In this document: in pieces, positions 1-8,654 of the stretch | Layout: each line of letters opens with the position of its first letter | Position numbering within the stretch: position 1 is the stretch's first letter | From: Vicinamibacteria bacterium | GTDB lineage: Bacteria; Acidobacteriota; Vicinamibacteria; Fen-336 | Reading direction: 5' to 3' | DNA length: 32,224 nt | Assembly: GCA_025923995.1 (NCBI GenBank) | Contig: JAICEW010000030.1 | Coordinates: forward strand, 1 to 32,224 | Program-made: the position numbers and the translations under genes | Notes under the pieces: model-generated | Seen by the model: the letters and a program-made list of their open reading frames with translations, nothing else | What the model was told of the DNA's origin: nothing | The model's database searches: none

Positions 1-1181
1 CGACCAAGTCTCCCGAGGCGCTGCGGCTCCTCAAGGAGCTGCAGGGCCGCATCGAGAACTTCCAGTTCGGGCCCGCCAACGTCGAGCTGGGCAAGAAGCT
101 GGCCGCCGCCGATCCCAACTTCGCGATGGGCATCTACTACGCTTCGGTGGTCGAGCCCAACCAGGACGAAGCGGTCAAGGCCTACGAGCGCTCGCGCGAG
201 CTGGCCAAGAAGGCTTCCGAGGGCGAGCGCCGCTTCATCGAGGCCATGCAGTACAACCGCTTGAACCAGGGCGTGGACTTCCGCAAGTCCATCGACCCCC
301 TCGTCGGGATCGCCAACGACTATCCGGGCGAGCGGCTCGTGTTCATGATCCTGGGCCAGCTCTACAACGCGGACGGCAAGGGCGACCTGGCCGCGGAGGC
401 GTTCAAGAAGGCGCAGGCCATCGGCCCCCGCTCCGCTCGCGCCGAGGCGTTCCTGGCCGGGCACGCGCTGCTGCAGGGCCGCTACGCGGACGCGCGCGCG
501 CAGTACGAGGCGGTCGAGAAGAACCTGCCCAAGGGCTCCGTGCCGTTCGCCATCCGCTTCGGGACGACCTTCAGCCACCTGTACGAGGGCAACACCGACG
601 CCGCGCTCGCGTCCCTCAAGACCTACCTCGACGAGTACCGCGCGAACGGCCTCGACCAGCAGTTCCCCGAGGTCTTCATCTGGAACGCCATGGCCCGCAT
701 CAACCTGGAGAACGACCGGCTGGACGAGGCCATGAAGGACTACGAGAAGGGCTACGAGAGCATCCCCAACAGCAAGCTGCCCGAGGACCAGAAGACGACC
801 TGGCTGGGCCGGCTCCACCACGGCAAGGCCCGCACGCTGGCCCGCATGGGCAAGCACGAGGAGGCCTGGAAGGAGGTCGAGACGGTCCGCAAGATGATCG
901 TCGACGGCGGCGAGGCGGGCCGGCAGTACTGGAAGGCGTACCACTACCTCGCGGGCTACGCGAAGCTGCAGGCGGGGCAGAACGAAGCCGCGCTGGAGCA
1001 CCTGCTCCAGAGCGACGAGAACGATCCCTTCCACACGCTGCTGCTGGCGCGGGCCTACGAGCGGCTGGGCCGGAAGGCCGACGCCAAGGCCGCCTACCAG
1101 AAGGTCGTCGACTCCCAGGCGGCCGGCATCGAGCGGCCGCTCGCGTATCCGGAGGCGAAGAAGAAGCTGGCGACGCTCTAG
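1..1181 (+). CDS. TPR-repeat protein (5' end outside window)
   Basis: The reading frame is open from base 3 to the TAG at 1179-1181, so the gene begins before the window and the ATG at 126 is only an internal methionine. The visible 392 codons are almost entirely helical tetratricopeptide-like repeats, with typical A-x-x-x-Y/F-x-K-A patterns (for example around AAEAFKKAQAIGP and EAMKDYEKGYESIP) and a last repeat near the C-terminus (DAKAAYQKVVDSQ). No transmembrane segment or catalytic domain is visible in this part. TPR domains bind other proteins; in this type of genome such arrays are often the C-terminal part of a protein kinase or a secreted scaffold, but the missing N-terminus would decide this. 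Coding is certain, function unknown. Confidence 0.85.
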   Translation, partial: TKSPEALRLLKELQGRIENFQFGPANVELGKKLAAADPNFAMGIYYASVVEPNQDEAVKAYERSRELAKKASEGERRFIEAMQYNRLNQGVDFRKSIDPLVGIANDYPGERLVFMILGQLYNADGKGDLAAEAFKKAQAIGPRSARAEAFLAGHALLQGRYADARAQYEAVEKNLPKGSVPFAIRFGTTFSHLYEGNTDAALASLKTYLDEYRANGLDQQFPEVFIWNAMARINLENDRLDEAMKDYEKGYESIPNSKLPEDQKTTWLGRLHHGKARTLARMGKHEEAWKEVETVRKMIVDGGEAGRQYWKAYHYLAGYAKLQAGQNEAALEHLLQSDENDPFHTLLLARAYERLGRKADAKAAYQKVVDSQAAGIERPLAYPEAKKKLATL

Positions 1182-1195
1182 CGGTCGCGCCGTGA

Positions 1196-1232
1196 AGGAG
1201 CCCGCGAGGTGACGGTGGCCTCGCGGGCTCTT
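1196..1232. terminator. Bidirectional hairpin terminator between TPR gene and queG
   Basis: A perfect 12-bp inverted repeat, GAGCCCGCGAGG (1198-1209) and CCTCGCGGGCTC (1219-1230), encloses a 9-nt loop and can be extended by a G-T and an A-T pair. It starts 14 nt after the TPR stop codon and ends at the queG stop codon, in a convergent gap, so it can serve both strands. The flanking AA and TT bases give only a very short U-run on either side. Confidence 0.7.
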
Positions 1233-2267
1233 CTACGCGCGGTCCAGCCGCTCCAGGGCCCACCGCGCGTGCTCGCGCACGAGCGGGTCCTCGTCCGCGG
1301 CGAGCCGGTCGAGGATCGGCCGTTGCGACGGATCGCCGCCGTTGCCGATCGCGACGGCGACGTTGCGCAGCAGCCCGCGGCGCTTCGCGCGCTTGACGGG
1401 GCTGCGCCGGAACGCCTCGCGGAACCCCTCTTCGGAGAGCCCCGCGAGCCGTTCCAGGTCCGGGGCCACCAGTCCTTCGCGCGGCTCGAACGCGAGGCCG
1501 CCCTGGTGCCGCCGCCTGCGGTTCCAGGGGCACACGTCCTGGCAGATGTCGCACCCGAACACGTGCCCGCCCAGGCCCTCGCGCCGGTCCTCGGGGATCG
1601 CGCCCTTCAGCTCGATCGTCAGGTAGCTGATGCAGCGCGTCGCGTCCAGCTCGTAGGGCGCGGGCAGCGCCCCGGTCGGACAGGCATCCAGGCACGCGGT
1701 GCACGTGCCGCACATGTCGAGCCGTGGCGTGTCCGGCACCAGCGGCAGGTCCGTCACCGCCTCGCCCAGGAAGAACCACGAGCCGTGCTCGGGATGCAGG
1801 AGGCAGGTGTTCTTGCCCCACGCGCCCAGCCCCGCCGCGGCCGCGTACGCGCGCTCCACGATGGGGCCGGTGTCCACGTACGTGCGCGACTGGAAGGCGC
1901 CGGCCTCGCCGGCGAGCCGCGCCACGAGCCGTTCGAGGAGCGCCTTGAGGACGTCGTGGTAGTCGTCGCCCCACGCGTAGCGCGCGATCCAGCCGCCCGC
2001 CGTCGCCTCGGTCGAGTACGGGTGCGCCGTGTCGTACTGGAGGCCGACCGCGAGGACCGATCGCGCCCAGGGGAAGGCGACGCGCAGGTCCGCGCGCCGG
2101 TCCGCCTGGCCCGTGAGGTACGACATCTCCCCGGCGCGGCCCTTCGCGAGCCACGTCGCGAAGTGGGCCAGCTCCGGCGGAGGGTCGGGGGCCGCGATGC
2201 CGACCAGGTCGAAGCCCACCTCGCGCGCGAGCGTCTTGGCCCGAGCAGTGAGGGCCTCGGGGTTCAT
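1233..2267 (-). CDS. queG: Epoxyqueuosine reductase QueG
   Basis: This 344-aa protein catalyses the last step of queuosine synthesis, reducing epoxyqueuosine to queuosine in the wobble position of GUN-anticodon tRNAs, using cobalamin and two [4Fe-4S] clusters. The N-terminal DUF1730 region is followed by a double ferredoxin-type cysteine block: CGTCTACLDACP near residue 185 and GCDICQDVCPWN near residue 236. The C-terminal part is helical and HEAT-like (DPLVREHARWALERL), as in known QueG. The start is ATG at 2267 (MNPEALTARAK); the longer ORF-track frame merely runs upstream through nfo. The ATG overlaps the nfo stop by 4 bp (ATGA), so the two are translationally linked. Length and motifs fit the family; confidence is high. 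Confidence 0.95.
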   Translation of the reverse strand: MNPEALTARAKTLAREVGFDLVGIAAPDPPPELAHFATWLAKGRAGEMSYLTGQADRRADLRVAFPWARSVLAVGLQYDTAHPYSTEATAGGWIARYAWGDDYHDVLKALLERLVARLAGEAGAFQSRTYVDTGPIVERAYAAAAGLGAWGKNTCLLHPEHGSWFFLGEAVTDLPLVPDTPRLDMCGTCTACLDACPTGALPAPYELDATRCISYLTIELKGAIPEDRREGLGGHVFGCDICQDVCPWNRRRRHQGGLAFEPREGLVAPDLERLAGLSEEGFREAFRRSPVKRAKRRGLLRNVAVAIGNGGDPSQRPILDRLAADEDPLVREHARWALERLDRA

Positions 2268-3121
2268 GCGCGCCGCCGGCGGCCCAGGCCGCGCAGCAAG
2301 GCCAGCTCGCGCCGCCAGGCTTCGAGCCCGCCCGGCGTCTCCAGCACCTTGGGGACGTCGCGCAGGCGCGGGTCGGCCAGCAGGCGCCGGAACGTGCGCA
2401 GCCCCAGGAAGCCCTCGCCGATCGGCGCGTGGCGGTCCACGCGGCTGCCCAGCGGCTTGCGCGCGTCGTTGAGGTGGATGGCGCGCAGCTTCCCGAGCCC
2501 GACCACGCGGTCGAACTCCCGGAGCGTCTTCTCGTACCCGCGCGGCGTCGCGATGTCGTATCCGGACGCGAAGAGGTGGCAGGTGTCGAGGCAGACGCCG
2601 ACGCGCTCGGGCGACTGCACGCGCATCAGCACGTCGGCCAGGTGCTCGAAGCGATGGCCGACGCAGGAGCCCTGGCCGGCCGTGATCTCGATCGCTGGCA
2701 TCACGCGCGCGCGGCGGCAGGCGGCCAGCACGACGTCCAGGCTCTTCGCGACCGCGCGCACGCCCGCGTCCTCGCCCGCGCCCAGGTGCGCGCCGGGGTG
2801 GAACACCAGCAGCGGGATGCCCAGGTCGTGGCAGCGTGTCATCTCGACGCGGAACGCCTCGCGTCCGCGCTCGGTGAGGACCGGATCGGGGCTGGCCAGG
2901 TTGATGAGGTAGGACGCGTGCGACATGACCGAGCGCACGCCGCTTCCTTCCATCGCCTGACGGAACGCGTCCGCCTCCTCGCCGCCCAGCGGCCGCGCGG
3001 CCCACTGGCGCTGGTTGCGCGTGAAGACCTGGATGGCGGTCGCGCCGATGTCGCGGCCGTGCGCGGGCGCGTTGTGGAGGCCCCCCGCCGTGGGCACGTG
3101 GGCGCCGAGCAGGTCCGTCAC
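2264..3121 (-). CDS. nfo: Endonuclease IV (AP endonuclease)
   Basis: This 285-aa apurinic/apyrimidinic endonuclease acts in base excision repair and cuts 5' to abasic sites using a trinuclear zinc centre. All nine expected metal ligands can be placed: His in MSHASY, His in FHPGAH, Glu in IEITAG, Asp and His in CLDTCH, His in IHLND, Asp and His in RVDRHAP, and Glu in LETPGG. It is a TIM-barrel protein of normal length. The start is GTG at 3121, which overlaps the stop of the upstream DUF1285-like gene by 4 bp (GTGA). The 833-aa ORF in the track is this gene plus an antisense shadow of nadA. It sits in the middle of a three-gene overlapping operon with queG downstream. Confidence 0.95.
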   Translation of the reverse strand: MTDLLGAHVPTAGGLHNAPAHGRDIGATAIQVFTRNQRQWAARPLGGEEADAFRQAMEGSGVRSVMSHASYLINLASPDPVLTERGREAFRVEMTRCHDLGIPLLVFHPGAHLGAGEDAGVRAVAKSLDVVLAACRRARVMPAIEITAGQGSCVGHRFEHLADVLMRVQSPERVGVCLDTCHLFASGYDIATPRGYEKTLREFDRVVGLGKLRAIHLNDARKPLGSRVDRHAPIGEGFLGLRTFRRLLADPRLRDVPKVLETPGGLEAWRRELALLRGLGRRRRA

Positions 3122-3567
3122 GTGCGAACCGGGATCCGCCTCCGTCCGGCGCGCAGGAAGAACCGCCCGCCGTCCTCCTCGACGTGCTCCAGCAGCGTCT
3201 GGTGCGGGCCGCGGCCGAGTAGGGCCGCGAAGCAGCCGTCGCGCACGCGGCACTCGAACCGGCCCGTGGTCTCGCTCATCCCCAGCGCGTCGTCCCCGAT
3301 GCGCTCCGCCGAGCGGTCGTCCAGGAAGACCCAGGCCTCGTCGTGGTCGTCGTCGACGCGCAGGCTGACCACCTCGAACGGCGGGCCCTCGATCGTCACC
3401 GGCACCCGTTGCGCCCCGTCCACCACGAAGTCGCCCCTCTCCTCGTGCACGAGGCGGGCCTTCAGGTAGCGCAGCCCCTGCTCGTGCGCGACCGGCAGGT
3501 CGCCCACGCGCCACGAGCCGTCCGGGCACACGCGCAGCCCTTCGGGGATCAGGAAGGTGGGCGGCAC
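3118..3567 (-). CDS. DUF1285-like conserved hypothetical protein
   Basis: This is a 149-aa soluble protein without signal peptide or membrane segment. The pattern of an N-terminal PDGSWRVGDLPV-like strand, a hydrophobic helix (GLRYLKARLVHEE), then VTIEGPPFEVVSL and a later acidic loop (VDDDHDEAWVF) resembles the DUF1285 family, which has no firm biochemical role. It is the first gene of the operon with nfo and queG; its stop overlaps the nfo GTG. The start at 3567 is GTG with no Shine-Dalgarno; an AATAAT hexamer sits 7 nt upstream, so translation may be leaderless. The family assignment rests on pattern memory only. The reality of the gene is well supported by the overlap and codon position. 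Confidence 0.75.
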   Translation of the reverse strand: MPPTFLIPEGLRVCPDGSWRVGDLPVAHEQGLRYLKARLVHEERGDFVVDGAQRVPVTIEGPPFEVVSLRVDDDHDEAWVFLDDRSAERIGDDALGMSETTGRFECRVRDGCFAALLGRGPHQTLLEHVEEDGGRFFLRAGRRRIPVRT

Positions 3568-3574
3568 GCCCGCG

Positions 3575-3580
3575 ATTATT
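3575..3580 (-). promoter_or_regulatory. Candidate -10 box for the DUF1285-nfo-queG operon
   Basis: On the minus strand AATAAT (5 of 6 matches to TATAAT) lies 7 nt before the GTG start at 3567, in an otherwise very GC-rich stretch. Transcription would begin at or next to the start codon. No convincing -35 box was seen. Confidence 0.45.
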
Positions 3581-3628
3581 GTCGATCGGCACCCGGCGCG
3601 CGAGAGGGCCGTGCGGCTCGCCCCGCCC

Positions 3629-3634
3629 TATACT
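3629..3634 (+). promoter_or_regulatory. Candidate -10 box for nadA
   Basis: TATACT (5 of 6 matches to TATAAT) precedes the nadA start by 21 nt and the AGGAGG ribosome-binding site (3641-3646) by 6 nt. No clear -35 box is present at the expected distance. It implies a short leader of about 15 nt. Confidence 0.45.
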
Positions 3635-3655
3635 GGCTCGAGGAGGCGAACCGTC

Positions 3656-4747
3656 ATGGCCACGCAGGTCGTGCTGCCGGAAACGATCACCCGGGCGGGC
3701 GCCGACGAGATGCAGGAGCGCATCGCGGCGGCGAAGGCGGCGCTGGGCAAGCGCCTGGTCGTCCTGGGCCATCACTACCAGCGCGACGAGGTCATCCGCC
3801 ACGCGGACTTCACGGGCGACTCCTTCAAGCTGGCGCAGGCGGCTGCCACCCGGCCGGAGGCGGAGTTCATCGTCTTCTGCGGCGTGCACTTCATGGCGGA
3901 GTCGGCCGACATCCTCTCCGCGGACCACCAGAAGGTGATCCTGCCCGACCTCAACGCCGGCTGCACCATGGCCGACATGGCGGAGACGGACCAGGTCGAG
4001 GACTGCTGGGAGCAGGTGACGTCGGAGATCGGCGAGGACATCCTGCCGGTCACGTACATGAACTCCACGGCGGGCCTGAAGGCGTTCGTGGGCCGGCACG
4101 GCGGCGCCGTCTGCACGTCTTCGAACGCGCGGGCGGTGCTCGACTGGGCCTTCCGCCAGAAGCCGCGTGTGCTGTTCTTTCCGGACCAGCACCTGGGCCG
4201 CAACACGGGCTACCGCATGGGCATCCCGCTCCCGGCGATGCCCGTCTGGGATCCGTACGAGCCGGTGGGTGGCCTGGAAGGGCGTGACCTGCCCGCTGCC
4301 AGGATCATCCTCTGGAAGGGGCATTGCTCCGTGCACAACCGGTTCACGCCGGACATGGTCGACCGCCGGCGCGCGCAGATCCCCGGCGTGCAGGTGATCG
4401 TGCACCCCGAATGCCGCTTCGAGGTGGCCCAGAAGTCGGACGCCATCGGCTCGACCGAGGGGATCATCAAGACCGTGCAGGCCAGCCCGGCCGGCACGAA
4501 GTGGGCGGTGGGCACCGAGCTCAACCTGGTGACGCGCCTGGCCCGCGAGTGCGCGCCCGAGCGCCAGGTGGTGAGCCTGGACGACTGCTTCTGCGTCTGC
4601 AGCACCATGTTCCGCATCGACCCGCCGCACCTGCTGTGGGTGCTCGAGAACCTGGCCGAAGGGCGCGTGGTGAACCAGGTGAAGGTCCCTCCGCGCACGA
4701 CGCGGGAGGCCCGCATCGCCCTCGACCGCATGCTGGAGATCCGCTAG
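3656..4747 (+). CDS. nadA: Quinolinate synthase NadA
   Basis: This 363-aa enzyme condenses iminoaspartate with dihydroxyacetone phosphate to quinolinate in NAD biosynthesis, using an oxygen-sensitive [4Fe-4S] cluster. Typical motifs are LGHHYQRDEV near the N-terminus, DFTGDSF, GVHFMAESA, LPDLNAGC, VTYMNSTA, SSNA, PDQHLGRN, HPEC and ST-containing TEGIIK. Candidate cluster cysteines are in NAGC (about residue 102), GHCSVH (about 223) and the CVCSTM segment (about 314). The ATG at 3656 has AGGAGG 9 nt upstream; the longer ORF start at 3557 would run through the divergent promoter region. NadB and NadC are not nearby. It stands alone, divergent from the nfo operon and followed by a riboswitch, so it is probably its own transcription unit. 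Confidence 0.96.
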   Translation: MATQVVLPETITRAGADEMQERIAAAKAALGKRLVVLGHHYQRDEVIRHADFTGDSFKLAQAAATRPEAEFIVFCGVHFMAESADILSADHQKVILPDLNAGCTMADMAETDQVEDCWEQVTSEIGEDILPVTYMNSTAGLKAFVGRHGGAVCTSSNARAVLDWAFRQKPRVLFFPDQHLGRNTGYRMGIPLPAMPVWDPYEPVGGLEGRDLPAARIILWKGHCSVHNRFTPDMVDRRRAQIPGVQVIVHPECRFEVAQKSDAIGSTEGIIKTVQASPAGTKWAVGTELNLVTRLARECAPERQVVSLDDCFCVCSTMFRIDPPHLLWVLENLAEGRVVNQVKVPPRTTREARIALDRMLEIR

Positions 4748-4767
4748 ACTCGAAGCGAAGCACATTC

Positions 4768-6248
<1,481 letters not shown>

Positions 6249-6252
6249 CCTG

Positions 6253-6924
6253 GTGGGCGAGCCGGTCACGTTCGCGGCCAACGGCGGGACGTGCGGGGGC
6301 TACCTCGCGCGTCCCCCGTCTTCCGGTCCGGGCGTCGTCGTGATCCAGGAGTGGTGGGGCCTCGACGATCACGTCAAGTCGATCGCCGACCGCTTCGCGG
6401 CGGAGGGATTCGTCGCGCTGGCGCCGGACCTGTACCACGGGACGGTCACGAAGTCGCCGGACGAGGCGCAGAAGCTGCTCATGGCTCTCGACATCGCGCG
6501 GGCCGAGAAGGACCTGCGGGGCGCCGTCCGCTTCCTGCGGGACGACACGAAGTCGCCCGTGGGCACGGTCGGCTTCTGCATGGGTGGCACGCTCAGCCTG
6601 TACGCGGCGTGCGCGAACGGCGCCGACGTCGCGGCCTGCGTGGTGTTCTACGGAGGCCATCCGAAGGCGCCGTACGACTTCGACGGGCTCAGGGCGCCGG
6701 TGCTCGGGCACTGGGCCGAGAAGGACCCGGGCGCGAACGCCAACGCCGCGAACGTGGAGAAGGCGTTGCGCGAGCGGGGCAGGTCCTTCGAGTTCCACAC
6801 GTACCCGGGCACCGGGCACGCGTTCTTCAACGACACGCGACCGGTCCACGACCCCCGCGCGTCCGCGCTGGCCTGGCAGCGCACGCTCGCGTTCCTGCGC
6901 GCGCACCTCAAGCCGTCCGCGTGA
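6253..6924 (+). CDS. Dienelactone hydrolase family protein
   Basis: This 223-aa alpha/beta hydrolase carries the nucleophile Cys109 in GFCMGG, a probable Asp158 (AEKDPG) and His189 in GTGHAFFND, the Cys-Asp-His triad of dienelactone hydrolases. The EWWGL motif near residue 36 and the APDLYHG segment are also family typical. These enzymes open lactone rings in aromatic degradation, but most genomic members have unknown substrates. It lacks a signal peptide and should be cytoplasmic. The start is GTG at 6253, only 4 nt after the thiC stop, so it is co-transcribed with thiC and probably falls under the TPP riboswitch. Its stop overlaps the next gene by 4 bp. Whether it has a role in thiamine metabolism is unknown. 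Confidence 0.88.
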   Translation: MGEPVTFAANGGTCGGYLARPPSSGPGVVVIQEWWGLDDHVKSIADRFAAEGFVALAPDLYHGTVTKSPDEAQKLLMALDIARAEKDLRGAVRFLRDDTKSPVGTVGFCMGGTLSLYAACANGADVAACVVFYGGHPKAPYDFDGLRAPVLGHWAEKDPGANANAANVEKALRERGRSFEFHTYPGTGHAFFNDTRPVHDPRASALAWQRTLAFLRAHLKPSA

Positions 6925-7616
6925 TCGTCCGGGTCCCCACGCTGGTCGTGATCGGCGGCGGGGACGTGGGCGAGCGCTACGTGCGCCAGCTGGTGAGGGC
7001 GGTGGCGGCCGGCCGCCTGGAGACGGAGCGCATCGTCGTGGTGGACCGCGATCCCGCCTGCGCCGCTCGCGTCCACCACGACCCGCGGCTGCGCTTCGAC
7101 GTGGCGGACTGGTCCGAGTGGCTGGACGCGAACCTCGACCGTTGCGGTGCCGACGACCACGTGGTGCCGTACCACTGGGCGCCGCACCTGTTCCTCGACT
7201 GGCTGCGCCGCCAGGTGGGCCGCGCGGGCGCCTCCGCGCAGACAGGGGGCGAATGGCCCCCGCGCCGCACGCCGTACGAGGGCACGACCGCGGCGGGCGA
7301 TCGCGCGCTCTCGTACGCGACCTGGCCCTGCCCGCCCATGTGCATCGAGCCCGCCCTGTGCCCGCACACGCGCGGGGCCAGGGACTGGAGCCTGGCCGCC
7401 GACCTGACGGCGCCGCGTCCGGGAGAGGCGTCCGACGGCCACCTCGTCTTCCGCTGCCTGCACCTCGTGTACGGCGTCGGCACCACGCCGGTCGCGGCGC
7501 TCCGCGCCGCGCGCGACCGCGTCCTGGCGGGGCTGCATGGCGGCGGCCGCCGCACGTACCTGGTGTCGACGTCGAGCCACTGCCACGGCCTGGCCACACG
7601 TCTCGCGGTCGGCTGA
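6921..7616 (+). CDS. Unrecognised cysteine-rich protein with GGGDVG motif
   Basis: This 231-aa protein starts at GTG 6921, overlapping the preceding stop as GTGA, so it belongs to the thiC transcription unit. The N-terminus (VPTLVVIGGGDVGERY, then IVVVDRD after a helix) looks like a Rossmann-type nucleotide-binding beta-alpha-beta unit, with the acidic residue expected at the end of the second strand. Around residues 136-146 is a dense cysteine motif, CPPMCIEPALCPHTRG, that resembles a metal or iron-sulfur binding site. A second conserved-looking patch is FRCLHLVYGVGTTPV and the end holds SSHCHGLA. I do not recognise a named family. It could be an oxidoreductase or a metal-binding regulator; this is inference from motifs alone. 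Confidence 0.7.
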   Translation: MIVRVPTLVVIGGGDVGERYVRQLVRAVAAGRLETERIVVVDRDPACAARVHHDPRLRFDVADWSEWLDANLDRCGADDHVVPYHWAPHLFLDWLRRQVGRAGASAQTGGEWPPRRTPYEGTTAAGDRALSYATWPCPPMCIEPALCPHTRGARDWSLAADLTAPRPGEASDGHLVFRCLHLVYGVGTTPVAALRAARDRVLAGLHGGGRRTYLVSTSSHCHGLATRLAVG

Positions 7617-7654
7617 GGCGATCCGCCTGCGCGACAACGCGCCCCGCCCGGCCT

Positions 7655-7712
7655 TGACCTCCGAGGTCATCGCTTTCGGACCTCCGCGGACCGATGTTCT
7701 TCCGCGGAGGTC
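7655..7712. promoter_or_regulatory. Palindromic operator-like sites covering the hydrolase ribosome-binding site
   Basis: TGACCTC-C-GAGGTCA (7655-7669) is a perfect 15-bp dyad. A second, larger inverted repeat pairs GACCTCCGCGGA (7679-7690) with TCCGCGGAGGTC (7701-7712) across a 10-nt loop. The 8-mer GACCTCCG therefore occurs three times (7656, 7679 and inverted at 7705). The right arm contains the GGAGG (7706-7710) that serves the ATG at 7721. Either a repressor operator or an RNA hairpin that hides the ribosome-binding site would fit; the first dyad could also help end the thiC transcript. Confidence 0.5.
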
Positions 7713-7720
7713 ACGAGCGC

Positions 7721-8650
7721 ATGCAGAGAAGGGCTCTCTTCGGGTCGATGCTGTCTGCCGCGGCCGGCGCGGCGCTCTCGGGCGGCGGCGTCGCCTCGGC
7801 CGCTCCGGCCCGGCCGGGGATCATGGACGGGCGTGCGCGCCACTTCCTCGACGCCGGCGACGGCACGAGCCTCTTCTTCAAGGACTGGGGCGGCGGCCCG
7901 CCGGTCGTCTTCGTCTCGGCGTGGGGCCTCAACTCGGACGCCTGGGTTTACGAGATGACGTACCTGGCCGACCACGGCCTGCGCTGCGTCGCCTACGACC
8001 GGCGCGGCCACGGGCGCTCCAGCCAGCCCGGCCGCGGGTACGACTTCGACACGCTGGCCGACGACCTCTCGGTGCTGCTCGAGTCCCTCGACCTGCGCGA
8101 CGTGACGCTGGTCGGGCACTCGATGGGCTGCGCCGAGGTGGTGCGCTACCTCGCGCGGTACGGCGCGTCGCGCGTGGCCCGCGCGGTGCTCGTCTCGACC
8201 GTGACTCCCTGCACGGTGAAGTCGGCCGAGAACCCCGACGGCGTCGATCGCGCGATGCTGGACGCGGGGCGCGAGCGGCTGCGCCGGGACTTCCCGCGGA
8301 CCGTCGACGAGGCGGCGCCCGGCTTCTTCGGCCCGGCCAACCCGATCTCCAGCGCGACCCGCAGCTGGTGGACCGGCATGATCCTCCAGTGCTCGCTGCC
8401 TGCGCTCATCGAGCTGCACCGGGCGTTCACGGAGACCGACTTCCGGCCGGAGCTGCGCTCGCTGCCGGTGCCCGCCCTCCTCGTCCACGGCGACAGCGAC
8501 GTGTCCACGCCCCTGGACCGCACGGGCCGACGCTCCGCCGCGCTCGTCCCGCGCGGCCGGCTCGAGATCTATGCGGGCGCGGCCCACGGCCTGCCGCTCA
8601 CGCACGTCGACCGCCTGAACGCGGACCTGCTGGCCTTTGCGCGCTCCTGA
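7721..8650 (+). CDS. Exported alpha/beta hydrolase (Tat-like signal)
   Basis: This 309-aa alpha/beta-fold hydrolase has the nucleophile Ser134 in GHSMG, an acid in the HGDSDVSTP region and His289 in GAAHGLPL. FKDWG, the FVSAWGLNSDAW oxyanion-loop region and YDRRGHGRS match the non-haem chloroperoxidase/arylesterase group of hydrolases. The start at ATG 7721 is chosen because GGAGG lies 10 nt upstream and because it places twin arginines right at the front (MQRRALFG) followed by an Ala/Gly-rich hydrophobic segment ending near ASAAPA, a Tat-like signal. The ATG at 7694 would lie inside the hairpin loop with no ribosome-binding site. Substrate unknown; probably periplasmic. Confidence 0.85.
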   Translation: MQRRALFGSMLSAAAGAALSGGGVASAAPARPGIMDGRARHFLDAGDGTSLFFKDWGGGPPVVFVSAWGLNSDAWVYEMTYLADHGLRCVAYDRRGHGRSSQPGRGYDFDTLADDLSVLLESLDLRDVTLVGHSMGCAEVVRYLARYGASRVARAVLVSTVTPCTVKSAENPDGVDRAMLDAGRERLRRDFPRTVDEAAPGFFGPANPISSATRSWWTGMILQCSLPALIELHRAFTETDFRPELRSLPVPALLVHGDSDVSTPLDRTGRRSAALVPRGRLEIYAGAAHGLPLTHVDRLNADLLAFARS

Positions 8651-8654
8651 CCCT

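Noticed and set aside
3160-4765. Long minus-strand frame (N-terminal part of the 833-aa ORF) across nadA
   Set aside because: It is antisense to a complete nadA, has no family motif and only the C-terminal nfo part is real.
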